A stretch of 5,143 nt of DNA from Bacteroidaceae bacterium (GCA_030843315.1 JAUUPT010000132.1:1-5143), one strand, 5' to 3'. Counted from the first letter of the stretch, positions 1 through 4,771 are shown. Notes: generated by a model from the letters alone, not told the origin. Made by a program: numbers and translations.

Positions 1-24
1 TAAGTCGATCTTTAAGGGGCATCT

Positions 25-402
25 CTATATTTTATGATAAGTGATGATCTCTCCTTCGTCGGAGATTTTCAATGTTTTGGATGTCACTGATATTACTTGG
101 ACACTAAAACTGTCACCATATTCGTCATAGAGGGTTATGGCATTACCCTTATATTCATAGTCTCCCTTTTCTGTGTAGGTGTCCCAGTGTCCGTTATAAT
201 ATTCTTTCGAAGTCGCTTTATACGTACCATCTTTTCTGAATTCGATGGTTTCTATGTAGTCATCGTCTTCTTCGTATTGCCAGGTTCCGATAATCGAACC
301 GGTGGTGCTGCCACCTTCATCATCATCATCGTTGCTACAGGATGTAAGATTGCAGCAGACTAAAAGTATTAACCAAGTGGTTAGTATTTTGAATGTTCTC
401 AT
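25..402 (-). CDS. Surface-exposed lipocalin-like lipoprotein (125 aa)
   Basis: A secreted lipoprotein of unknown ligand. Residues 1-21 form a type II signal peptide ending in the lipobox L19-T-S-C22, so C22 is the expected lipidated residue. It is followed at once by S-N-D-D-D-D-E, which resembles the acidic lipoprotein export signal that sends Bacteroidetes lipoproteins to the outer face of the outer membrane. The mature part (about 37-125) begins with I-I-G-T-W and continues as alternating strands with an E-F-R-K-D-G-T-Y turn (54-61). This is the pattern of the small lipocalin-like domain common in Bacteroides lipoproteins. The ATG lies 15 bases after the stop of the upstream barrel gene, so it is probably the last cistron of a three-gene operon. 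No Shine-Dalgarno sequence is visible, which is normal for this group. Lipoprotein status is firm; the fold assignment is by pattern only and the function is unknown. Confidence 0.85.
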   Translation of the reverse strand: MRTFKILTTWLILLVCCNLTSCSNDDDDEGGSTTGSIIGTWQYEEDDDYIETIEFRKDGTYKATSKEYYNGHWDTYTEKGDYEYKGNAITLYDEYGDSFSVQVISVTSKTLKISDEGEIITYHKI

Positions 403-417
403 ATGTTTGATGTTGTT

Positions 418-1101
418 TTAGAAATTGTAACCTAAAGTAATGGAAGGCATAGACAACTTCACTTTCTTACTTATTTCCGTGAAGTCTTGGCCGTAGCTTC
501 CGGCTATAGTGAATTTGTTGATATTGAAAGCTACACCAATTTGCCAGCCGGCTTGAAATCTTTTCCAAGCTTCTCCCATATCATCTTTGCTGAACAAGTC
601 AAGAGATTCGCTTGCACTATCTCCATCATATTCCGCTTCAAGTTTTATTTTACCAATGGCATTTATTCTGAAGTTTACTCCAATATAAGGGTATATGGAG
701 AATTTTTCATTCACTGCATACTTATACCCAAAATTGACAGGTATGTCGAGTGAGAAGACATTCATCTTTGCAGAGGCATCTATGTCCTCGTCAATATCAA
801 AGTCAAAATCGTCGGTTAAGTCTTTGGATATCCATAATATATTTGCTCCTGCTTCAATAAATATGGGAACATTTTGTGATAGGGAGAATCCTTTCACATA
901 GCCGGCAGAGAATCCGGTTAATCCTACGTTGTCTCCCCCATCCGGCATCATGCTCATTGGATGGTATGATACTCTTAATCCTTGCCATCCTTCTGTATCA
1001 CTGCTGTTGGAGCCGGAACCTTTTGAATTAGTAAATTGTGCGGATGCAGTAGCTGCCATACCTAATAGACAAACTACAAGAAAAACTTTAATCTTCTTCA
1101 T
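418..1101 (-). CDS. Outer-membrane beta-barrel protein, porin-family-like (227 aa)
   Basis: A predicted small outer-membrane beta-barrel. I start it at the ATG at 1101 (M-K-K-I-K-V), which gives a standard signal peptide with cleavage after A-S-A21 before Q22. A longer frame reaches 1146, but its 15 extra residues would bury the signal peptide and overlap the upstream gene. The mature protein has alternating amphipathic strands, such as F-S-L-D-I-P-V-N-F-G-Y-K-Y (116-128) and F-S-I-Y-P-Y-I-G-V-N-F (134-144). It ends in I-T-L-G-Y-N-F, a terminal aromatic strand typical of barrels recognised by BamA. A very acidic stretch (about 94-109, repeated D-x-D) is probably an extracellular loop and could bind cations. 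It fits the generic Bacteroidetes outer-membrane beta-barrel/PorT-like group, usually about 200-250 residues. It is the middle gene of the operon, 20 bases after the propeller gene and 15 before the lipoprotein. Substrate or partner unknown. Confidence 0.85.
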   Translation of the reverse strand: MKKIKVFLVVCLLGMAATASAQFTNSKGSGSNSSDTEGWQGLRVSYHPMSMMPDGGDNVGLTGFSAGYVKGFSLSQNVPIFIEAGANILWISKDLTDDFDFDIDEDIDASAKMNVFSLDIPVNFGYKYAVNEKFSIYPYIGVNFRINAIGKIKLEAEYDGDSASESLDLFSKDDMGEAWKRFQAGWQIGVAFNINKFTIAGSYGQDFTEISKKVKLSMPSITLGYNF

Positions 1102-1121
1102 AATAAATAATGTATTAGTGA

Positions 1122-2105
1122 TTAATAATTGAAATTCATTCTCCATATGTTGGCTGTTCCATTTGCATTCCCACGTTGCGAAATGAAATAGATGTATTTT
1201 CCGTCTTTACTCCATACGGGACTTAAGTCGTCGGCTGCGTGATAGGTGAGTTGCAAAAGGTTTGTACCGTCTGTCTTTGCGACGAAGATGTCTGTATTGA
1301 GGTAGGTGGAGTTACCTTTAGGGAGTTTGCTGCTGCCTACAAGCAGAATCCATTTCCCATCGGGTGACAGAACAGGAGACGTGAAACTGCGTTCAAGGTC
1401 AGATATGATGCACTCTTCTATACTGGTAGCCGCATTGATTTTCCATATCTCGCTTCTTCCATCAGCATTGACACGTGTGCATACGAATGTACCATCGTCT
1501 GAAAAGGGGTACGGATTCATGCCGTTGGAATAACTGGAAAGGAAGTTGTTCTCAATATTATAGCTCCAAATACTGACGCTGTTCTTTTCTTGCCGCGCAA
1601 AAAATATCTGCTTCATGCTGTGGGTATAAACAGGAGAGTAGTCTTGATTGGCATTGGTTATCTGCCTGCATACGTACCCGTCGGTGGCACTTGTCTGAAA
1701 TATCTGATTGGTTTTCCCGATGGCTTCGGAAAAGCAAATAAGCGTTCCGTCGGGTGAATAGGAAAAGTCCAGAACATTAGACCGTTTTGTCCTTTGGATA
1801 GAACTGCCTTGTTTACCTAATTCTTTGACGAATATATTGGTGGTATTGTTTCTGTAAGAAAGATAGGCGATATTATTCCCATTCGGCGAGATGTCTATGA
1901 CGCGATTGGATAGCCAGTTGATTTTCCCTGCGGTGCGTTTCACAATCGGCATGCAGACGTAATCATTGGGGGTGGTTACTTGTCGGAACTCAATGCCTGT
2001 TTCTTCGGGAACTGAAACGATAGAATAGTCTACTTTCTGTGCATGTAAGTGGCACAATAATAGAGTGGATAACATCCATGTGATTGTCGTTCTTTTAAGT
2101 ATCAT
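1122..2105 (-). CDS. Secreted TolB/PD40-like beta-propeller protein (327 aa)
   Basis: A predicted periplasmic six-blade propeller. The signal peptide (about 1-22: basic M-I-L-K-R, hydrophobic core, cleavage near H-A-Q) is followed by a short N-terminal domain and PD40-type repeats. Repeat signatures are D-I-S-P-N-G-N-N-I-A-Y (71-81), Y-S-P-D-G-T-L-I-C-F (116-125), Y-S-P-V-Y (156-160), F-S-D-D-G-T-F-V-C (201-209), L-S-P-D-G-K-W-I-L (247-255) and W-S-K-D-G-K-Y-I-Y-F (298-307). Several blades close with a hydrophobic I-F or I-W pair, as in TolB-type propellers. These domains bind proteins or ligands and show no catalytic motif here. I chose the ATG at 2105. The same frame extends to a TTG at 2126, but that lies inside the predicted -7 promoter element. 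The cysteine in L-L-L-C is not a good lipobox. It is the first gene of the operon; a role with the barrel and lipoprotein downstream is inferred from context only. It is not TolB of the Tol-Pal system by context, as no tol or pal genes are adjacent. Confidence 0.85.
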   Translation of the reverse strand: MILKRTTITWMLSTLLLCHLHAQKVDYSIVSVPEETGIEFRQVTTPNDYVCMPIVKRTAGKINWLSNRVIDISPNGNNIAYLSYRNNTTNIFVKELGKQGSSIQRTKRSNVLDFSYSPDGTLICFSEAIGKTNQIFQTSATDGYVCRQITNANQDYSPVYTHSMKQIFFARQEKNSVSIWSYNIENNFLSSYSNGMNPYPFSDDGTFVCTRVNADGRSEIWKINAATSIEECIISDLERSFTSPVLSPDGKWILLVGSSKLPKGNSTYLNTDIFVAKTDGTNLLQLTYHAADDLSPVWSKDGKYIYFISQRGNANGTANIWRMNFNY

Positions 2106-2123
2106 TGTTGTTCTTTTTGAAAG

Positions 2124-2153
2124 CAAAAGTAGATATATTGATTTATTACCAAT
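2124..2153 (-). promoter_or_regulatory. Bacteroides-type promoter for the propeller-barrel-lipoprotein operon
   Basis: Read on the minus strand, TACTTTTG (2131-2124) matches the Bacteroides -7 consensus TAnnTTTG exactly. ATTG (2153-2150) lies 18 bases upstream and is one mismatch from the -33 TTTG. Transcription would begin near 2117-2118, leaving a leader of roughly a dozen bases before the ATG at 2105. This position argues against the upstream TTG as a start. The assignment is by consensus only. Confidence 0.65.
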
Positions 2154-2163
2154 GAAATGAGCC

Positions 2164-2178
2164 GTCAGAATAGCTGAC
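2164..2178. repeat. Small inverted repeat GTCAG-N5-CTGAC upstream of the operon promoter
   Basis: GTCAG (2164-2168) and CTGAC (2174-2178) flank a five-base loop, AATAG. GCTGACT (2173-2179) recurs in the same orientation at 2194-2200, 21 bases on. The dyad sits about 50 bases upstream of the predicted start of the propeller operon, just beyond the -33 element, where an activator site could be. It is also in the gap after the PAP2 stop codon, but the short stem without a clear T-run makes a poor terminator for PAP2. Function uncertain. Confidence 0.35.
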
Positions 2179-2226
2179 TGTTTTGTTGATTATGCTGACT
2201 CTTGGGCGGAAGGCTGCTTACATCTG

Positions 2227-2982
2227 TCAGGGGAGTAGCATTGCACAAGTGATTCCGCCTTGCGAGTTGCCATAGAAAGGAAGAATCAATGCGGTGCTTT
2301 TTCGTTTCTTGAAAATCTTCCGGGTATATGGAAGCAGCCAATAGCCGATGCGGGCGCTCACTATTCCCGTACCGGCCCCGGCAAGTACATCGGTGAACCA
2401 ATGCCGATCGTTGTAGATGCGTGCATATCCGATGCCGACGGCAAAGGTATAAGCGGCAATGCCGTATAACGGTGATGTGTCCTTGTATTCCTGGCGGATG
2501 ATTTCCGCTCCCATGAATGCGGTTGCCGTATGTCCCGAAGGAAAGGAGTTGGTGGCGCTGCCGGACGGACGGGGAGCATCTACCGCGAACTTCAGACCGT
2601 TTGTGATGATTGCCAGCGAGAGATAAGAGGTGGCTAGTGCTATGGTGCGGTCCCCGTAATTATGTTTTGCCTTCACTCCTATGGCTGATAAGCCGTAATC
2701 GCATACAAGGGGAAGATATTGCAAATAATTATCTGCCGACTCCGTATTCCAGTGATGGCGGAATGCACTTCTCACTTCACGGTTTACTTGATGTAACCAT
2801 CCGTTCTTTACTCCTAAATAACCGATGAGGAGCATGGACGAAGGTACAATGATTTGTTGATATCGAAATTTGTACTCTTCCTTTGGGGGGTAAACACTGT
2901 CTATTGTCAGAGAGTCGTGCGCGGTCTGTGCATTTGCTGCAAGCGTCAGGAAAGAGAAGAATAACAGGAATATCTTTGCCAT
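2227..2982 (-). CDS. PAP2-family membrane phosphatase (251 aa)
   Basis: A type 2 phosphatidic-acid-phosphatase family enzyme that hydrolyses phosphomonoesters or diphosphates, usually of lipids, at the periplasmic side. All three catalytic signatures are present. The first is K131-X6-R138-P139. The second is P148-S-G-H151, where the His is the general acid. The third is R188-X5-H194-X3-D198, where H194 is the nucleophile; the usual Ser before R188 is Ala here, a tolerated change. A signal peptide (about 1-18, cleavage near A-N-A before Q19) precedes hydrophobic segments around 44-57, 113-128, 172-186 and 199-218. The ATG at 2982 gives this signal peptide directly; a TTG at 3012 in the same frame lies inside the predicted -7 element. 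Family members in Bacteroides include lipid A phosphatases (LpxE/LpxF type) and undecaprenyl-diphosphate phosphatases. Sequence alone does not settle which substrate applies. It is separated from the next minus-strand gene by about 120 bases holding that gene's promoter, so it is probably transcribed separately. Confidence 0.93.
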   Translation of the reverse strand: MAKIFLLFFSFLTLAANAQTAHDSLTIDSVYPPKEEYKFRYQQIIVPSSMLLIGYLGVKNGWLHQVNREVRSAFRHHWNTESADNYLQYLPLVCDYGLSAIGVKAKHNYGDRTIALATSYLSLAIITNGLKFAVDAPRPSGSATNSFPSGHTATAFMGAEIIRQEYKDTSPLYGIAAYTFAVGIGYARIYNDRHWFTDVLAGAGTGIVSARIGYWLLPYTRKIFKKRKSTALILPFYGNSQGGITCAMLLP

Positions 2983-3009
2983 CTGTATATAGGTTGAATA
3001 ATTTGGGGA

Positions 3010-3017
3010 CAAAAGTA
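3010..3017 (-). promoter_or_regulatory. -7 promoter element for the PAP2 gene
   Basis: Read on the minus strand, TACTTTTG matches TAnnTTTG exactly and sits 27 bases upstream of the PAP2 ATG. Transcription would begin near 3003-3004 with a leader of about 20 bases. No convincing TTTG is present at the -33 distance. That area is instead occupied by the start of a pair of GGTATACC palindromes, so the promoter may depend on a regulator. Confidence 0.55.
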
Positions 3018-3038
3018 TTCCTGTGCGGTGTTTCGGGT

Positions 3039-3061
3039 GGTATACCGGGCGTCGGTATACC
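3039..3061. repeat. Paired GGTATACC palindromes, candidate operator upstream of PAP2
   Basis: GGTATACC occurs at 3039-3046 and again at 3054-3061, separated by GGGCGTC. Each copy is a perfect 8-base palindrome, so the pair is both a direct and an inverted repeat, with centres 15 bases apart. The proximal copy begins about 22 bases upstream of the PAP2 -7 element, overlapping the expected -33 region. This placement suits a regulator that contacts or replaces the -33 contact. As RNA the two copies could also pair into an 8-bp stem with a 7-base loop, but no T-run follows on either strand to suggest termination. Confidence 0.6.
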
Positions 3062-3167
3062 TGACAAAGACGTTAATATTTCAGACATTGGGGCGGAGAT
3101 GCTTCTATGGTTCTCTTCCGTTGATGCCATCTGCCGGATGGAGCATAGCAGGCTGACACCCAAAGTA

Positions 3168-3190
3168 TTGCCGCCTAACGACCGGAACAT
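3168..3190 (-). repeat. Reversed copy of the second 22-base repeat family
   Basis: On the minus strand, ATGTTCCGGTCGTTAGG (3190-3174) is identical to the same 17 bases on the plus strand at 3348-3364. The reversed copy continues into CGGCA, and CGGCA also precedes the forward copy at 3343-3347. CGGCA plus the 17 bases equals exactly 22, so this is a whole unit of the forward family in opposite orientation, not a chance match. Confidence 0.8.
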
Positions 3191-3364
3191 CGTAGCCTTT
3201 CATCTGGAATACTTACTCCTTGCTTGCATAAGATGCCATCTTGAGCAGTATAAGATGCCATCTTGTGTAGCATAAGATGCCATCTTGTGCAACATGAGAT
3301 GCCATCTCGTGTATCGAAGGGAATAGAGTTTTACATCTGATGCGGCAATGTTCCGGTCGTTAGG
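3174..3364. repeat. 17-bp perfect inverted repeat bracketing the palindromic array
   Basis: CCTAACGACCGGAACAT at 3174-3190 is the exact reverse complement of 3348-3364. The 157 bases between include all four palindromic 22-base units. The arrangement resembles a small element with terminal inverted repeats, but I see no target-site duplication outside the arms, and the right arm continues into further tandem copies. An expanded repeat cassette is therefore at least as likely as a miniature transposable element. Confidence 0.7.
3226..3313. repeat. Four tandem 22-base palindromic repeats
   Basis: There are four head-to-tail units at 3226-3247, 3248-3269, 3270-3291 and 3292-3313, with dyad centres at 3236, 3258, 3280 and 3302, an exact period of 22. 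The first three share the core AAGATG-C-CATCTT; the fourth has GAGATG-C-CATCTC, with both sides changed so the symmetry is kept. Outer positions also vary in step. With U-G pairs allowed, each unit read on the plus strand can form a hairpin of about nine or ten base pairs, with one A-A mismatch in unit 1. There are no spacers, so it is not CRISPR. Being 22 long, the unit shifts reading frame each time, which argues against coding. It lies upstream of the promoters of both flanking genes. Role unknown: tandem protein-binding sites or structured RNA are both possible. Confidence 0.9.
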
Positions 3365-3420
3365 GAGTAATGTTCCGGTTGTCGGAGAGTAATGTCCTTG
3401 TCGGCGGACGGTAATGTCCC
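3347..3420 (+). repeat. Second tandem 22-base repeat family, about 3.5 copies
   Basis: AATGT recurs at 3347, 3369, 3391 and 3413, again with an exact 22-base period. Units 1 and 2 share AATGTTCCGGT and diverge at their 3' part. Unit 3 keeps AATGTCC and a G-rich tail (CGGCGGACGGT). The fourth stops matching after AATGTCCC. The sequence is unrelated to the palindromic units but has the same unit length, and its phase is offset by one base from theirs (45 bases from the last dyad centre). A reversed unit occurs at 3168-3190. Copies decay towards the plus-strand promoter. Confidence 0.8.
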
Positions 3421-3461
3421 TCTCTTTTCCCGCTCCCGCCGTTGAACTTTTCTGCGTAAGA

Positions 3462-3493
3462 TTTGTCTTTCGCACCCGAATGCCGTACATTTG
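3462..3493 (+). promoter_or_regulatory. Canonical Bacteroides promoter for the methyltransferase-like gene
   Basis: TTTG (3462-3465) and TACATTTG (3486-3493) match the -33 and -7 consensus exactly with a 20-base spacer, the preferred distance. Transcription would start near 3499-3500, giving a leader of about 17 bases before the ATG at 3517. That is too short for a riboswitch. The TTTG lies in the loop of a small dyad, AAGA-TTTG-TCTT (3458-3469), which may be chance. The repeat arrays lie upstream of this promoter. Confidence 0.8.
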
Positions 3494-3516
3494 CGGTGAT
3501 ATAAACATCTGTTGCT

Positions 3517-4149
3517 ATGAACCGTATCACACTTGCCTTGAAGCGCCCTTTCATCTGGCTTTGCCGCTTCCGCCATCGTTGCGGCTATGGGGTGCATTCG
3601 CCTTTTGCCTTCAACCTGATTACGCAGGTGATTTATGAGAATACACCTTATTATAAATATGAGGAACTGGCTGGGAAGGAGAAGCAACAAGCCTCGCAGC
3701 AGGATGCGCACTGGAAGTACGAATCGAAAAAACTGAAGCGTCTGTTGTTCCGTTTGGTCAACTATATCCAGCCCGATACCATTGTCGATGCCGGTACGCT
3801 CTCCGCTTCCGCCCTTTATCTGAGGGCGGGCAAGGAAGGTGCCGATTATACTTCTGCTTCCGATCTCTCCGGGCTCTTTCTCGAGGCCGACACTCCCGTC
3901 GGCTTTCTATATCTGCACGATTACCGTCGCCCCGAGTTTGTAGAAGAGGTGTTCCGGCTTTGTGTGGCGCGCACCACGGGGAAATCGGTCTTTGTCATCG
4001 AAGGCATCCACTACTCCCGGCAGATGTCCGTCCTTTGGAACCGCATGAAGCAAGATGACCGGATAGGTGTCACGTTCGACCTCTATGACCTCGGTATCCT
4101 CTTCTTCGATAAAACAAAAATAAAACAAGACTATATTGTCAACTTTTGA
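3517..4149 (+). CDS. Methyltransferase-like protein with divergent SAM-binding loop (210 aa)
   Basis: It resembles a Bacteroidetes family related to class I SAM-dependent (O-)methyltransferases. An N-terminal basic region is followed by G-V-H-S-P-F-A-F (25-32), a hallmark of this family as I recall it. Then come a charged helical segment (50-78) and the position of motif I, I-V-D-A-G-T-L-S-A-S-A-L-Y-L (89-102). In active enzymes motif I is usually an E/D-x-G-x-x-x-G loop. Here the second glycine is replaced by small residues, so SAM binding may be weak or lost. V-F-V-I-E-G-I-H (158-165) matches the later strand, with E where many have D. The C-terminal G-V-T-F-D-L-Y-D-L-G-I-L-F-F (184-197) matches the last strands. 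It is cytoplasmic, having no signal peptide. The ATG at 3517 follows a consensus promoter closely, and the adenosyltransferase gene starts 38 bases after its stop, so they are probably co-transcribed. Substrate unknown; a non-catalytic role is possible. Confidence 0.8.
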   Translation: MNRITLALKRPFIWLCRFRHRCGYGVHSPFAFNLITQVIYENTPYYKYEELAGKEKQQASQQDAHWKYESKKLKRLLFRLVNYIQPDTIVDAGTLSASALYLRAGKEGADYTSASDLSGLFLEADTPVGFLYLHDYRRPEFVEEVFRLCVARTTGKSVFVIEGIHYSRQMSVLWNRMKQDDRIGVTFDLYDLGILFFDKTKIKQDYIVNF

Positions 4150-4187
4150 TTATCTTTAAGCGTTTAAATTTCTAAAACACCCTCATC

Positions 4188-4751
4188 ATGAAAAAGAGCC
4201 TTGTATATACCAAAACCGGTGATAAGGGAACTACTTCTCTTGTAGGCGGTACCCGCGTGCCCAAGACCCATATTCGCCTCGAAGCCTATGGAACGGTGGA
4301 TGAACTGAATTCCAATTTGGGCTTGCTTATCACCTACCTGTCCGACGAACAGGATAAACTGTTTCTGCAACAAGTGCAGGACAAGCTGTTCTCAGTCGGT
4401 TCCCACCTCGCCACCGACCAGGAGAAAACCCAACTCAAAGCCGTAAGCGTCATCACCCCGGAACTGGTGGAAACGATGGAACACGAGATTGACCGCCTGG
4501 ACAGTCTTCTTCCGCCTCTTTCCGCTTTCGTTCTCCCCGGTGGCAGTCGCGGTGCGGCTGTTTGCCACATCTGCCGTACGGTTTGCCGTCGTGCCGAACG
4601 CCGCATACTTGCTCTTGCCGAACAGGTGGAAGTTTCTCACGAATTGCTGGCTTACGTGAACCGTTTGTCCGATTATCTGTTCGTTTTGTCGCGTAAGATC
4701 AACCGGGATGAGAAAAATGACGAAATATTTTGGAATAATAGTTGCCAGTGA
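4188..4751 (+). CDS. pduO: PduO-type cob(I)alamin adenosyltransferase (187 aa)
   Basis: ATP:corrinoid adenosyltransferase of the PduO/MMAB type. It transfers the adenosyl group of ATP to cob(I)alamin, giving coenzyme B12 for enzymes such as methylmalonyl-CoA mutase. The N-terminal Y7-T-K-T-G-D-K-G-T-T-S-L loop is the ATP-binding signature. A-Y-G-T-V-D-E-L-N (33-41) follows, then the conserved P-G-G (117-119), C-R-T-V-C-R-R-A-E-R-R (129-139) with the catalytic arginines, and Y-V-N-R-L-S-D-Y-L-F (156-165), which lines the active site. At 187 residues it is full length for a single-domain member of this trimeric, all-helical family. No residue expected to be essential is missing. It lies 38 bases after the methyltransferase-like gene, probably in the same transcript. 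No other cobalamin gene and no cobalamin riboswitch is visible nearby. The pduO symbol indicates the enzyme family, not a propanediol-utilisation operon. Confidence 0.95.
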   Translation: MKKSLVYTKTGDKGTTSLVGGTRVPKTHIRLEAYGTVDELNSNLGLLITYLSDEQDKLFLQQVQDKLFSVGSHLATDQEKTQLKAVSVITPELVETMEHEIDRLDSLLPPLSAFVLPGGSRGAAVCHICRTVCRRAERRILALAEQVEVSHELLAYVNRLSDYLFVLSRKINRDEKNDEIFWNNSCQ

Positions 4752-4771
4752 AATAAATTGTTATACTTTTG
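4741..4771 (+). promoter_or_regulatory. Bacteroides-type promoter for the DUF2795 gene
   Basis: TACTTTTG (4764-4771) matches the -7 consensus exactly. GTTG (4741-4744), 19 bases upstream, is one mismatch from the -33 TTTG and lies inside the last codons of the adenosyltransferase gene. Transcription would start near 4777-4778, leaving an AT-rich leader of about 44 bases before the ATG at 4822. The small gene can thus be expressed apart from the operon upstream. Confidence 0.65.

Larger units (their letters stand above)
3062..3461. other. Gene-free divergent intergenic region holding two 22-base repeat families
   Basis: This is most of the gap between the PAP2 gene (minus) and the methyltransferase-like gene (plus). 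Open frames crossing it are low in complexity, change with each repeat and have no plausible start context or recognisable product, so I call it non-coding. Its main content is the repeat families described in separate entries. The part from 3062 to 3167 has no full repeat. It contains GATGCCATC at 3123-3131, the core of the downstream palindromic units, and a local hairpin, CCATC (3127-3131) with GATGG (3137-3141). From about 3421 to 3461 the sequence is pyrimidine-rich and otherwise unremarkable. I see no riboswitch or tRNA. Confidence 0.7.

Noticed and set aside
1102..1146. Upstream start at 1146 for the barrel gene
   Set aside because: It would add 15 residues before a perfect signal peptide and overlap the end of the propeller gene; the ATG at 1101 fits better.
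2106..2126. TTG start at 2126 for the propeller gene
   Set aside because: The TTG is part of the predicted -7 element TACTTTTG, so it would not be in the transcript.
2983..3012. TTG start at 3012 for the PAP2 gene
   Set aside because: It lies within the -7 element TACTTTTG and would precede a complete signal peptide that begins at the ATG at 2982.
2777..3275. Long open frames on both strands between the PAP2 gene and the repeats (2777-3190 minus, 2883-3275 plus)
   Set aside because: Both overlap the PAP2 coding region in other frames and continue into non-coding repeat sequence. The PAP2 catalytic motifs identify the real frame.
3226..3420. CRISPR array
   Set aside because: The units are contiguous with no unique spacers, shorter than usual CRISPR repeats, of two unrelated families, and no cas gene is present.
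3200..3508. Minus-strand open frame of 102 codons through the repeat arrays
   Set aside because: Its sequence comes from 22-base repeats read in shifting frames, it runs across the plus-strand promoter, and it has no family signature or start context.
3062..3516. Cobalamin riboswitch for the adenosyltransferase operon
   Set aside because: I see no B12-box-like sequence, and the consensus promoter leaves a leader of only about 17 bases.
3331..3711. Minus-strand open frame of 126 codons
   Set aside because: It overlaps antisense the promoter and first 195 bases of the methyltransferase-like gene, and its tail is read through the repeats. No recognisable domain.
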